From: Acidimicrobium ferrooxidans
Lineage (GTDB): Bacteria; Actinomycetota; Geothermincolia; Fen-727; Anoxymicrobiaceae
Assembly (NCBI GenBank): GCA_020723485.1
Contig: DYIU01000002.1
Location: forward strand, 405,543 to 469,542
Direction of reading: 5' to 3'
DNA: 64,000 bases
Below are positions 7,856 to 16,310 of the stretch, one piece after another. Under the pieces are notes generated by a model that was not told the origin of the DNA, made no database searches, and saw only the letters and a list, made by a program, of their open reading frames with translations. Each line of letters starts with the position of its first letter. Positions within the stretch are counted from its first letter, which is position 1. The position numbers and the translations under genes were made by a program.

Positions 7856-9031
7856 TCATACCTCTCGCTTCCAGAGGCGCCCGATCCTCTCGAGGTAGGC
7901 GCGCATGCCGAGCTCGACGTCAGCCATCGAATCGCCGCCGAACTTCTCCAGCACGGCGTCCGCCAGGACCAGCGCCACCACCCCCTCGCCGACCACTGCG
8001 GCCGCGGGCACCGCGCAGGTGTCTGCCCTCTCCTTGAACGCCACCGTTGGCTCCAGCGTCTCGACGTCGACCGTGGACAGCGGCCTGGCCAGGGTCGGGA
8101 TGGGTTTCATCGCCGCCCTCAGGACGAGCGGCTCGCCGTTCGTCATGCCCGCCTCCAGCCCGCCCGCGCGGTTGGTCGGCCTGGATATCCCCGGACCGGA
8201 CTCGAAGAATATCTCGTCGTGAGACTCTGAGCCGCGCGACACCGCGAGGGCGAACCCCTCACCGACCTCAACGCCCTTCACCCCCGGGATTGACGCGAGC
8301 GCCCCGCACAGCCTCGCGTCCAGGCGCGCATCGGCCTGCGCCGCCGAGCCGAGGCCGGGGACCAGACCGAATGCGGCGACCTCGAAGACTCCCCCGAGGG
8401 TATCGCCGTCGGACGCGGCCAGGTCTATCTCCTCCATCATCGCCCGGGAGCTCTCCGCGTCGGCGCATCTCACGGGGTCACGCTCGGCTGGAGCGAAGGA
8501 CGCGGCGTCCTGGTCGGCGCGCGGCGCGGATGCACCGCCGATGCGTACGACCCTGCTCGCAACCGTGATCCCGAGCACCCTCAGCAGGCACCGCGCGACG
8601 GCGCCGGCCGCCGTGCGCGCCGCCGTCTCCCTCGCGCTTGCACGCTCGAGCACGTCCCTCGCGTCGCCGGTCCCGTACTTGAGCATCCCCGCGAGGTCGC
8701 CGTGGCCCGGCCGGGGCCTGGTCTCCCGGGGGAACTGCCTTCCCTCGACCTCCTCCACCGACATTACCTCGCTCCAGTTGGCATGGTCGCGGTTCTCGAT
8801 GAGCACGGTGATGGGGCTTCCGAGAGTGCGCCCGAGCCTCACGCCGGAGATGATGCGCGCGCGGTCCGCCTCAATGCTCATCCTGCCGCCCCTGCCGTGG
8901 CCGCCCTGCCTGCGCGCGAGGTCGCGGTCGATGTCCTCGGCGGACACCGCAAGCCCCGCCGGAAGGCCGTCGATGGTCACGGCCAACGCCGGGCCGTGCG
9001 ATTCTCCTGATGTCAGGACTCTCAGCCGCAT
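7856..9031 (-). CDS. aroC: Chorismate synthase
   Basis: Converts EPSP to chorismate with reduced FMN, the last shikimate-pathway step. The 391-residue protein starts MRLRVLTSGESHGP, the standard N-terminus. Further signatures are RRQGGHGRGGRMSIE (about 45-59), the RPRPGHGDLAG region and ASARETAARTAAGAVAR. The start is ATG 9031, because GGAAGGG lies 4-5 nt before it; an in-frame TTG at 9049 would place that ribosome site inside the gene. It follows the pilus alignment genes on the same strand after a 110-nt gap with a weak hairpin, so the aro block may be partly driven by the pilus transcript. Confidence 0.96.
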   Translation of the reverse strand: MRLRVLTSGESHGPALAVTIDGLPAGLAVSAEDIDRDLARRQGGHGRGGRMSIEADRARIISGVRLGRTLGSPITVLIENRDHANWSEVMSVEEVEGRQFPRETRPRPGHGDLAGMLKYGTGDARDVLERASARETAARTAAGAVARCLLRVLGITVASRVVRIGGASAPRADQDAASFAPAERDPVRCADAESSRAMMEEIDLAASDGDTLGGVFEVAAFGLVPGLGSAAQADARLDARLCGALASIPGVKGVEVGEGFALAVSRGSESHDEIFFESGPGISRPTNRAGGLEAGMTNGEPLVLRAAMKPIPTLARPLSTVDVETLEPTVAFKERADTCAVPAAAVVGEGVVALVLADAVLEKFGGDSMADVELGMRAYLERIGRLWKREV

Positions 9032-9093
9032 GTTTCCCTTCCTAATCAAAAAGACGACACCCGGTTCGCGGTGGTGCCGCCTTTTCCGTCCTC

Positions 9094-9111
9094 CCCCGGT
9101 CGCCGCCGGGG
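9094..9111 (-). terminator. Possible weak terminator hairpin after the pilM-pilN-pilO run
   Basis: Inverted repeat CCCCGG-TCGCCG-CCGGGG lies between the PilP-position gene and aroC. It has no T-tract on the minus strand, so readthrough into aroC is plausible. Confidence 0.3.
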
Positions 9112-9141
9112 CGCTGGTGTCACCCGAAAGCCGCTACCACC

Positions 9142-9765
9142 TCACCAGTATAGCGATTGACCGGCGAAGATGGTGAACCGCTCGTCCCCGTACAGCACAG
9201 TGGCGCTGGAATCCTTGCCCAGGGACAGCAGCTTGTAGTTACCGCCGAACACGTCGCCTTCGGCGACCTTCTCGAAGAGCGTGTCCCCGATCCGCAGCCT
9301 CGCAAAGAGCTTTCCTCCCTGCTCGACGACTCCCTCGAGCGTAAGCGCGGTTGAGATCACGCTCCCAGCTTCCCTGCCGCTCGGGTCGAGCTCGGGCGGA
9401 AGCGTTATCACGCTGGGCCCGGCGCCGCCGGTCCCGGCGGTCGTCGTGCCGGTCGTCACCTGCTGCCCCGCCTCCATGTTGACCAGCGGCTTGAAGATGT
9501 TCCTGCGCCGATAGACCGACAGCGGTGGCACCTGCACGGACTCGATGGTCTCCTGCTGCGCCGGCGCGCTGGTGGTGGCAGGGGCGCTCGTCTGCGCCTT
9601 GATCTGGGTCTTCTTGCTCTTGCTGGAGCCCGTCGCGAGCACAATGCCGACCACCATCACCAGGCACACTACCGCTATTACCGCGATGGTCTTCAGCCTC
9701 CGTTCGGAGCCGTCGTCGGCGGCCCTCCTGGGCTTCATCTTCTTGAGCTCTCGAGGCATCTTCAA
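9142..9765 (-). CDS. Membrane-anchored pilus alignment protein in the PilP position
   Basis: A protein of 207 residues with a basic cytoplasmic start, one membrane helix (about 26-45), a Thr/Ala/Gln linker, and an extracytoplasmic domain. That domain contains VYRRRNIFKPL (about 85-95) and a C-terminal beta-rich part with LTLEGVVEQGG and GDTLFEKVAEGDVFGGNYKLLSL, a pattern seen in PilP/GspC-like small domains. PilP in diderms links PilNO to the secretin; no secretin gene is seen here, so in a monoderm it may brace the PilNO complex. TTG 9765 has GAGGGG 5 nt upstream; ATG 9759 is an alternative. It follows pilO by 27 nt. Confidence 0.6.
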   Translation of the reverse strand: MKMPRELKKMKPRRAADDGSERRLKTIAVIAVVCLVMVVGIVLATGSSKSKKTQIKAQTSAPATTSAPAQQETIESVQVPPLSVYRRRNIFKPLVNMEAGQQVTTGTTTAGTGGAGPSVITLPPELDPSGREAGSVISTALTLEGVVEQGGKLFARLRIGDTLFEKVAEGDVFGGNYKLLSLGKDSSATVLYGDERFTIFAGQSLYW

Positions 9766-9792
9766 CAGGTCCCCTCGTTGTCCGTTCAGGAC

Positions 9793-10461
9793 TCAGGTGC
9801 CCTCGCTGGGCTGGGTCTCGGGCTGGCTGCCGGGCGCGGGCGTCGTCGAAGGCGCCGACGGGGCCGCCGCCCCGGTCGGCGTCGCGAACGTGAACGCCTT
9901 TGCCTGTATCTCCGCCTGGACGACGCCCAGGTTCTGGCTGTAGGTCCTCTGCAGGAATCCGGTGCTGGATGTTATGTTGACGTTGTTTATCACTACGGCT
10001 CTCGGGAACCGCTCGATCCTGTAGATGAGGTCCACCACCTGGTCGTAGAAACCGCCCACCCTCATGGAGAACGTGTACGACGAGTATGTGGCGCCGGCCA
10101 CGTCGGTCGTTATCTCCGCGGGGGTGAACGAGAGCCACGGCAGTCCGGCCCCGGTCCCGGGGTCGGCGGCCGCCTGGAGGTTCCTTATGAGTGAAGGCAG
10201 CCCCGGGTCCTCTGGGATGATCGACTGCAGGTACGCGAGCTTTGCCTCGTACTCCGCGGAACGGTTCTTTATGTCCAGGAGCTCCCGGTAGGTGGCCTTC
10301 TCCGTCTGGATCTTCTGGTCGACCGCCTCGATCTCTTTCTGCTTCTTGTCGATCGCGCCCTTTTTAGGGCCGACCAGCAGGAAGTACATGGCGGCCGCGA
10401 CCAGCACCGCCGCGAGCACCGCGATGAGGAGCGCTATGGGCGCGCGCTTGAATATCTGCAT
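9793..10461 (-). CDS. pilO: Type IV pilus assembly protein PilO
   Basis: A protein of 222 residues: a single N-terminal membrane helix (9-30), a coiled coil of charged residues (about 33-80), a ferredoxin-like extracytoplasmic domain (about 85-195) and a Pro/Thr/Ala-rich tail. PilO pairs with PilN to form the inner-membrane alignment complex that joins the cytoplasmic PilM ring to the pilus fibre. Its ATG overlaps the pilN stop as TAATG, so the two are translationally coupled. Confidence 0.88.
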   Translation of the reverse strand: MQIFKRAPIALLIAVLAAVLVAAAMYFLLVGPKKGAIDKKQKEIEAVDQKIQTEKATYRELLDIKNRSAEYEAKLAYLQSIIPEDPGLPSLIRNLQAAADPGTGAGLPWLSFTPAEITTDVAGATYSSYTFSMRVGGFYDQVVDLIYRIERFPRAVVINNVNITSSTGFLQRTYSQNLGVVQAEIQAKAFTFATPTGAAAPSAPSTTPAPGSQPETQPSEGT

Positions 10462-11222
10462 TACGTGCCCCCCTCCGTGCCCTCTTCAGGCGTCGTGCTG
10501 GGAGCAGGGGCGGCCGCGGGCGCCGCCGTCCTGGGCGTCCCGATGGCCGCTGTCTGCATGTTGAGCGTCGCCGTCGAGCTGAACCTTATCACCCAGTTGC
10601 CGGTCGCGGAGGTGACTATCCGAGCAGGGTCCGCCCCCTCCGGGACGGCTCCTATGAATTCGGGCTCGGCGTTCGAGAGCCACACCCTCGAGAACTGCTC
10701 TATCTGGGCCATGCGGTCGAGCCAGCCCGCAACCGGCCTGAAGTCCGGGTGGTAATCGAGCATGCCCGGGAAGAAACCGCCGAGCAGCCTGTTCGGGCAC
10801 TGCGTGGCGCGGGCCTCGAAGGTGACGGTACCTTCAGTCCCGGAGGTGGTGCCGTTCAGGGAGAAGAGCCAGACGTTGAGCGGGCACATGATAGCCACGT
10901 TGTTCAGAATCCTCGCCCAGTACACTCGGCCGGAAAGGGCCTGGACCACCGTCGCCTCTATCGACTTGATCTCCTCCTGGCGGTCCTGGTACTGCTTGAG
11001 CGCCGCGGTCTTGGCCTGTATGTCGGCGAGCTCGGCGTTCTTCTGCTGGAGCTCCTCGTCCTTGCTGTTGAGCTGCCCGCTCATCGAGAACCACCAGAAT
11101 CCCATCAGCAGGAGGGCGATCAGCGGCAGGGCTATGACCAGCCACAGGTAGCTCCTCTCCGCCGGGGCCCGGCCCCGCTTCTCCTTAATCCTTTCCGGTG
11201 GTAGAAGGTTTATCCTCGTCAA
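10461..11222 (-). CDS. pilN: Type IV pilus assembly protein PilN
   Basis: A protein of 253 residues. The cytoplasmic N-terminal INLLPPE motif (4-10), which docks into PilM, is intact. A membrane helix (about 25-47), coiled coil (about 50-85) and extracytoplasmic domain follow, ending in a Pro/Ala/Thr-rich tail. The start is TTG 11222, supported by GAGGAG 7 nt upstream and by the required position of the INLLPPE motif. It lies 4 nt after pilM and overlaps pilO by 1 nt. Confidence 0.9.
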   Translation of the reverse strand: MTRINLLPPERIKEKRGRAPAERSYLWLVIALPLIALLLMGFWWFSMSGQLNSKDEELQQKNAELADIQAKTAALKQYQDRQEEIKSIEATVVQALSGRVYWARILNNVAIMCPLNVWLFSLNGTTSGTEGTVTFEARATQCPNRLLGGFFPGMLDYHPDFRPVAGWLDRMAQIEQFSRVWLSNAEPEFIGAVPEGADPARIVTSATGNWVIRFSSTATLNMQTAAIGTPRTAAPAAAPAPSTTPEEGTEGGT

Positions 11223-11226
11223 GCCG

Positions 11227-12288
11227 CTACTCCTCGGTGTCCCTCAGAGCGAGTCCGACCGAGACCGCTATCGAAGCCTCGAGCTCCGCGAGCTCCTCCG
11301 GCGTATAAGGGAGCTTGCCCAGCTGAACGTTCTGCAGCGGGTGGCCTATCTCTATCGGCAGCCGCAGCCCCCTGTTCAGTTCCAGCGGCAGGTTTATCAT
11401 CTTCGAGCCGCTGCCCGACAGTATGACCTTGTTCAGGTCTCTCTCCTGGCTCTGCGAGATGTAGTACTCGAGGGACCTGCGCACCTCGCCCACGAAGGCC
11501 TGTATCTCCCGCTGGAGCAGGGCGTTGGCGTTCGCGTCGGTGCTCCTTCCTCCCTTTATCTCCTCGGCGTCAGCCGGGGAGATGTTCAGGTGGTCCACCA
11601 GCAGCTTGGTGAAGAAGTCCCCGCCGCGCATCAGCATGCGCACGAAGCGCGGAGTCCCTTCCTTGACTATGCAGATGTTGCAGATGCCCGCGCCGATGTT
11701 CACGAGGCAGACGCTGCCCGGCGATTCGGCCTCCTCCTCGAGGAACTGGTACTCATTCTTCACGAGGGAACGCGCCATGGCGAACGCCTTGAGCTCTACC
11801 GCCGCCGGCGACAGCCCCGCGCCGACCACCGCGTCGATGAAGGCGGATATCATCTCGCGATGGGCCGCCGCGAGGAGGATGGTCTGCATGCGCTCTTCCT
11901 CGCCAGTCATGTACTCGTCCACGACCTCGTAGTCCACTATCGCATCGTCGATGGGGATAGGGATAAACTCCTGCACCTGGTACTTGACGGCGTTCTCGAG
12001 CTCGTCTTCAGGCATGTACGGAAGGTCCATAGGCCTCACGATGACCTTCTGGTTGGAGACCCCTACGATGACACGGCGCTTGCTGATCTTGTTCTGCTTC
12101 CAGAGTTCCTTCAGGTAGCTGGAGACGGTCGCCGCGTCGTCTATCTCCCCTTCACGCACCACGCCTTCGGGGAGCATTATTATCCCGAGGTTGGTAAGGA
12201 CAGGCTCTCGCCTGGATATGTTGACCTCTGCTACCTTGATCGAACCTGTGCTTATGTCCAAGCCGATGGCTATTCCGCCCTTAGCCAC
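11227..12288 (-). CDS. pilM: Type IV pilus assembly protein PilM (actin-like ATPase)
   Basis: A cytoplasmic actin-fold protein of 353 residues that binds the PilN N-terminus. The phosphate-1 loop IGLDISTGSIKVAEV (about 8-22) and the second nucleotide loop LVNIGAGICNICIV (about 195-208) are clear, and the length is typical. The GTG start has GGGGAGA 5 nt upstream. The small HTH gene ends 54 nt upstream on the same strand, and the promoter at 12601-12630 probably serves both. Confidence 0.93.
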   Translation of the reverse strand: MAKGGIAIGLDISTGSIKVAEVNISRREPVLTNLGIIMLPEGVVREGEIDDAATVSSYLKELWKQNKISKRRVIVGVSNQKVIVRPMDLPYMPEDELENAVKYQVQEFIPIPIDDAIVDYEVVDEYMTGEEERMQTILLAAAHREMISAFIDAVVGAGLSPAAVELKAFAMARSLVKNEYQFLEEEAESPGSVCLVNIGAGICNICIVKEGTPRFVRMLMRGGDFFTKLLVDHLNISPADAEEIKGGRSTDANANALLQREIQAFVGEVRRSLEYYISQSQERDLNKVILSGSGSKMINLPLELNRGLRLPIEIGHPLQNVQLGKLPYTPEELAELEASIAVSVGLALRDTEE

Positions 12289-12342
12289 TAGCGTCTCCCC
12301 TGCTCGCAGTGAGATAGACTTCGCCGATACTGCCTGTAAGAG

Positions 12343-12513
12343 CTACTCAGAGCCCCGGTTTAAATACCGGTCCACATCAGTTTCCTTGATCCGGTAGTTC
12401 TTGCCTACACGGATCGCAGGAAGCTGTTTGCTCTTAACAAGCCTGTACACGGTCATGTTCGAGACCCGTAGGATCTTCGCCACTTCATTGACCGTGAGTA
12501 ACTTGTTGCTCAC
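12343..12513 (-). CDS. 56-residue excisionase/BldC-like helix-turn-helix protein
   Basis: A short gene on the minus strand: GTG 12513 to TAG 12343, 56 residues, starting MSNKLLTVNEVAKILRVS. An in-frame stop lies three codons upstream, so the GTG is the only reasonable start. Almost the whole protein is one winged-helix HTH_17/MerR-type DNA-binding domain: helix 1 TVNEVAKILRV, turn, recognition helix MTVYRLVKSKQL, wing PAIRVGKNYRI, then ETDVDRYL. Stand-alone domains of this type include BldC and phage excisionases. No phage genes are nearby, and it is the first gene before pilM-pilN-pilO, so a regulator of this pilus transcript is the best guess. Tandem AAGTGAGC repeats 10 nt apart overlap the start region and may be binding sites. 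Confidence 0.8.
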   Translation of the reverse strand: MSNKLLTVNEVAKILRVSNMTVYRLVKSKQLPAIRVGKNYRIKETDVDRYLNRGSE

Positions 12514-12563
12514 TTCCGCTCACTTTCATCATGGAGGCTTCAACTGTGAATCTTTTTCACTAC

Positions 12564-12588
12564 TTAAGACAGTTACCTTCTGTCTTAA
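12564..12588. promoter_or_regulatory. Perfect inverted repeat (operator-like) in the HTH/pilM leader
   Basis: TTAAGACAG - 7 nt - CTGTCTTAA, with perfect 9-bp arms. It lies a few nt downstream of the predicted transcription start of the promoter at 12601-12630 and 51 nt before the HTH start codon. That position suits a repressor operator, possibly autoregulatory, although an RNA hairpin is also possible. Confidence 0.55.
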
Positions 12589-12600
12589 CGTGAGAATCAA

Positions 12601-12630
12601 ATTATGAACTATTCGAAATCTTCTTGTCAA
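12601..12630 (-). promoter_or_regulatory. Strong sigma-70-type promoter for the HTH-pilM-pilN-pilO run
   Basis: On the minus strand TTGACA (12625-12630) is followed by 18 nt and CATAAT (12601-12606), in an AT-rich island of about 250 nt that contrasts with the GC-rich surroundings. The predicted start is near 12594, leaving a leader of about 80 nt. The rest of the gap (12631-12779) shows no other clear feature. Confidence 0.65.
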
Positions 12631-12779
12631 TATCCTCTTTCGTCAACAAATGTCACAAACTTGAGCAGATTTAGTCAATTTATGACATTATTATCAGTAA
12701 TTGCCCGTAATTGGCAATCAGCCGAAGGTGGGAAAAACCCTAAACCATATGGTAGAGAATGCGGTAACCTGCCTTATTC

Positions 12780-13886
12780 TCACCTTGAGAGTTTGAAAAA
12801 CCAGTCAAGGAGCGCCTGGCCCCAGACAAGCGCGAAAATGGCCCCTACGACGAGAAACGGGCCGAACGCTATCGGTTCTTTAGACCCGCGACCGAGCAGG
12901 AGCGCCGCAAGAATGCCAAGAGCCGAACCTATCAGCAGCTGCGGCAGCACGAGCTGCCAGTTGAAGAAGCCAAGTGCCAGCCCCGTGAAGAAGAGCAGCC
13001 TGATGTCCCCGAATCCCATGCCCGTCTTGAGGTCTTCGGCTTCCTCCTCGTGCTCGTCCTCTTCGAGCGCGTTGAGCAACAAGCCCAGCGATAGGAAGAA
13101 AGCTCCCCCCGCGACCGCGACAAGCGTTGAAACGACTATCCTGTAGGAATCGTCCCGGTAAAAGGAGAACGCGAGCACGACCGCTCCCGCCAGGACGGCG
13201 CCCGTCACGAGCGTGAGGACGACCGACTTCGTCCTCCCGATGTTCAGTCCCTGGTGTTCCTCGTACTCGGCACCCATGCTGTACTCTTCGGGCCTGGGCT
13301 GCTCCCGGTCCTGCATGCGGAGCCGCCCGTACAGGGCTCCGAGGGCGAAGAATAGCGCCGCCGCTCCGACGGCGAGCCCGAGAGCGGAGGCGATCCTGAC
13401 CGGCTCCTGCCTGTAGAACGCGAGGCCCAGCACCAGCGCCAGCATAAACGTATTACCGGTGAACGCAACGCGGGTAGGGATGATACCGTAGACGATGTCC
13501 GTAGCCGAGACCACCACCGCGACGGAGACGAGGACCAGACCGATGAAGAGCTCGGGAACGAGATCGCCGGCCCCCTGTATGTCGAGCATCCCCGGGACCA
13601 CGTTGATGCTCCACCAGTACATCAGGACGAAAAGGAGTGAGGTCGCGGCTTCCACCAGGGGGTACTGCCACGAGATGCTTTCTCCGCACCGTCGGCACCG
13701 GCCCCTCAGGAGTACGAAGCTCAGGACAGGCACGTTGTCGTACCAGTGGATCATCTCACCGCACCTGGGGCACCTCGAGCGGTCGACCAGCGACTCCCCC
13801 CGTGGCACCCTGCAGATGACCACGTTGAAGAAGCTGCCGAACACCAGCCCGAAGGTCGCCGCGGCAAGGTAGTACCACCAGGTCAT
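12780..13886 (-). CDS. pilD: Prepilin peptidase / N-methyltransferase (PilD, A24 family)
   Basis: An integral membrane aspartic protease that cuts prepilin leaders after the conserved Gly and methylates the new N-terminus. The 368 residues carry the N-terminal domain with two CxxC pairs (C39/C42 and C64/C67) and the two catalytic aspartates, D130 in SATDIVYGIIP and D294 in GMGFGDIRLL. Between the two catalytic halves lies an unusually long section (about 183-287) with an acidic, cytoplasmic-looking stretch (about 192-215) and a second acidic loop (EEDEHEEEAED) just before the second active Asp. It would process all pilins in this window and is divergent from the next gene. Confidence 0.95.
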   Translation of the reverse strand: MTWWYYLAAATFGLVFGSFFNVVICRVPRGESLVDRSRCPRCGEMIHWYDNVPVLSFVLLRGRCRRCGESISWQYPLVEAATSLLFVLMYWWSINVVPGMLDIQGAGDLVPELFIGLVLVSVAVVVSATDIVYGIIPTRVAFTGNTFMLALVLGLAFYRQEPVRIASALGLAVGAAALFFALGALYGRLRMQDREQPRPEEYSMGAEYEEHQGLNIGRTKSVVLTLVTGAVLAGAVVLAFSFYRDDSYRIVVSTLVAVAGGAFFLSLGLLLNALEEDEHEEEAEDLKTGMGFGDIRLLFFTGLALGFFNWQLVLPQLLIGSALGILAALLLGRGSKEPIAFGPFLVVGAIFALVWGQALLDWFFKLSR

Positions 13887-13938
13887 CCGCCGGCTCCGTC
13901 CAAGTCGTTCCCCCTGTCTATCCAGGTCGAGACGAGTT

Positions 13939-13944
13939 TATAAT
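13939..13944 (+). promoter_or_regulatory. -10 element suggesting a leaderless transcript
   Basis: TATAAT ends 7 nt before the ATG at 13952, so transcription would begin at or next to the start codon. There is no ribosome-binding site upstream of that ATG. The -35 region (around 13915-13921, TGTCTAT) is weak. Leaderless mRNAs are common in actinobacteria. Confidence 0.5.
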
Positions 13945-13951
13945 CATTGCC

Positions 13952-16222
13952 ATGAAAAAGAAAACGCCCGCGGCGCGCCCGGCCGCTCGCGATCGCGGCT
14001 TCCTCCAGCGCCTCCAGAGAAAGCCCGACCTGGTGGCGCTCCCCCTCCTCTTCGCGCTCACCTTTTCACTGAACGTCTCCGCGGCGGCCCGTACGGTGAC
14101 CTTCTCGGACTCCGGCGACTTCCTCATGGGCATCTGGTCCGTCGGCAACATCCACGGCCCCGGGTACCCCCTCTACCTGATGACGGCCAAGGTCTTCGGA
14201 TGGCTGCTTCCGTTCGGCTCGCCGGCCTTGAAGGCTAGCATCTACTCGGGGCTCTTCTCGGCGTTGACCGCCTGTCTCCTCTACTGGATCGTATACCGCC
14301 TTACCTCGAGCCGACTGTCCGGTGCGGTGGCCGGGCTCGCGTACGCGTTCTCGTTCACCTTCTGGTACCAGTCGGTCATCCCGGAGACGTACAGCCTGAA
14401 CGGGTTCTTCATCTCGCTCATGGTGGTGCTGGCCCTCAGGTGGGAGAAGGCGCTCAAGGACGGCAGGACAGACAAGGCGGACAACACGTTGTGCGCATTC
14501 GCGCTTGTCCTCGGGCTGGCCCTCACCAACCACGTCAGCGTGCTGTTCCTCCTTCCCGCGTTCGTCTTCTTCGCGCTGGACACCGACTGGCGCAGCGTCC
14601 TCGCTCCCCGCAACGTCCTGAGAATGATAGCCTTCCTGGCGCTGGGTCTCCTTCCGTACATCTATCAGCCGGCGGCGGCATTCAGGGGGCCCGCCTATAA
14701 CTACGGAGACCCTTCCACTCCCCTTAGATGGTTCCGGCACATGACCGCTTACTACCAGCGTGAAGGCCTTTTCGAGTACCCCTACATGTTCCTCCCGGGG
14801 AGGTTCCTGCGCTACTTCTCGACACTGCTCACCGAGTACCCCTATTCCTGGTGGCTGGCGGCCGTCGGGGTGCTCTCCTCACTTACGAAAAGAAAGAGGA
14901 AATACGGGCTCTTCCTGCTGCTGCTGTTCCTCCTCGCGCTCGTGCCTATAATGACCTACAGGCAGAGCGAGCCGGTCCTGCGGGCCCACTTCTACTACGA
15001 GAGCTACCTGGTTGTGGCCATATGGCTCGGCATGGGAGCCGCGCTCATCCTGAAACTCGCCGGGCGCCTGGCGGAGCGCTACGACAGGCTTGTGGGGCGC
15101 GCCGTGACAGCCGTCCTCGCAGCACTTCTCGTGCTTGTTCCCCTCGCCGGTTTCGTAGAGCATTACCAGAGGGTAGACAAGAGCGATTACACGTACGCCA
15201 GGGACATGGCGCTGGAGATGCTCGGCACGGCTCGTGAGCCGGGCTCGGTGATACTAGTGGACGACGACAACGTCATCTTCCCGCTCGAGTACATGCAGGT
15301 GGTGGAAGGCAGGAGGCCGGACGTCCGGGTCGTCAGCACCGTCTCTGCCGGCGTGCCGGGCTTCCAGGGAATGGACCTGCGTGTATATACGCCGCCCGGC
15401 TACGTAGCAAGCGGAAGCGATACGTACACGGAGATAGTCGAGCGCAATCACGAGCGCCTGCCGCTGTATACGGCGATACCTACGGTGATCAAGTACAGCT
15501 GGCCCCAGCAGTGGCTGGGGCACCTTACCCGGCTCTTCCCTCCGGAGACCGCCACCTCGAAGAATCCGACGCGCCGTAAGGCGCAGGTGTACGCGAGTAG
15601 AGTAAACAGGTACATGGACTCGGACGCGCGCTGGGCCGTCCTCTTCCCGGGGGCTATGGAGGCATCATTCCTGTACTCGGGAAGGGATTACCCGGGCGCC
15701 GATTCGGTCTATTCGGAGATCCTGCCCGCCTTCCACGACGACATATACGTCTCGACGCTCTACGGCGCCTCTTTCTTCGCCTCCCAGTACGAGTTCTGGG
15801 GGGCGGTTCTGAACCAGCAGGGGAAGTTCCGCGAGACGGCACGTGAAGTTCCCAAGGGAAGGGACATCGACCCCGATTTCCATTCGCTGTACCTGGCAAG
15901 GGCCTACGGCTCACTGGGTGACTTCGAGGCGGCACGCGACGAGCTGGAAATATACGTTGCCTTCGAGAGCGACAACGTCCAGGCGAGAGTCGACCTCGCC
16001 GAGATGTACTTCAGGCTGGAGGACTACCCACGCGCCGAGCAGGAAGTCGAGAACGCCCTGCGCATAAGCTCGGACAACGCGAACGCCCACCTGCTGAAGG
16101 GAGTCATACTCCTCAGGCTCGACCGCAGCGATGAGGCCAGGGCGGAGTTCGAGGAGGTCATCAAGCTGGACCCGCAGGGACCTGCGAGTAAACCCGCCGC
16201 TGAATACCTCGAAAGCATGTGA
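13952..16222 (+). CDS. DUF2723-like GT-C membrane protein with C-terminal TPRs
   Basis: A protein of 756 residues. The N-terminal half has about ten membrane helices and begins with an acidic motif typical of GT-C glycosyltransferases and DUF2723 proteins (FSDSGDFLMGIWSVGNIHGPGYPLYL, about 50-75, with SGD and GHPPGYP-like elements). A soluble extracytoplasmic middle part follows from about residue 410. The final 125 residues hold three TPR repeats (DPDFHSLYLARAYGSLGDFE onward). It may transfer a sugar from a lipid carrier to a protein or glycan outside the membrane. Its place inside the pilus locus, next to pilD and pilA, makes pilin glycosylation an attractive guess, but no substrate is shown. 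A leaderless promoter precedes it, and it ends convergent with pilA1. Confidence 0.7.
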   Translation: MKKKTPAARPAARDRGFLQRLQRKPDLVALPLLFALTFSLNVSAAARTVTFSDSGDFLMGIWSVGNIHGPGYPLYLMTAKVFGWLLPFGSPALKASIYSGLFSALTACLLYWIVYRLTSSRLSGAVAGLAYAFSFTFWYQSVIPETYSLNGFFISLMVVLALRWEKALKDGRTDKADNTLCAFALVLGLALTNHVSVLFLLPAFVFFALDTDWRSVLAPRNVLRMIAFLALGLLPYIYQPAAAFRGPAYNYGDPSTPLRWFRHMTAYYQREGLFEYPYMFLPGRFLRYFSTLLTEYPYSWWLAAVGVLSSLTKRKRKYGLFLLLLFLLALVPIMTYRQSEPVLRAHFYYESYLVVAIWLGMGAALILKLAGRLAERYDRLVGRAVTAVLAALLVLVPLAGFVEHYQRVDKSDYTYARDMALEMLGTAREPGSVILVDDDNVIFPLEYMQVVEGRRPDVRVVSTVSAGVPGFQGMDLRVYTPPGYVASGSDTYTEIVERNHERLPLYTAIPTVIKYSWPQQWLGHLTRLFPPETATSKNPTRRKAQVYASRVNRYMDSDARWAVLFPGAMEASFLYSGRDYPGADSVYSEILPAFHDDIYVSTLYGASFFASQYEFWGAVLNQQGKFRETAREVPKGRDIDPDFHSLYLARAYGSLGDFEAARDELEIYVAFESDNVQARVDLAEMYFRLEDYPRAEQEVENALRISSDNANAHLLKGVILLRLDRSDEARAEFEEVIKLDPQGPASKPAAEYLESM

Positions 16223-16260
16223 CGGGAGTGCGGTCGAAAACAGCCTGGCTTCAGCAGGTC

Positions 16261-16284
16261 GACGGCCGCCCTCCACCGGCCGTC
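16261..16284. terminator. Terminator hairpin between DUF2723 gene and pilA1
   Basis: GACGGCCG - 8 nt - CGGCCGTC, perfect 8-bp arms, lying between two convergent genes and able to stop both. No T-tract. It is the 3' hairpin of pilA1; the other two pilA copies have equivalent hairpins. Confidence 0.55.
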
Positions 16285-16310
16285 ACTCTCCCAACATGAA
16301 CAGGCGACGC

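Noticed and set aside
12343-12513. Phage excisionase, hence an integrated element near pilM.
   Set aside because: No integrase, att repeats or other phage genes nearby; the gene is placed and controlled like the first gene of the pilus operon.
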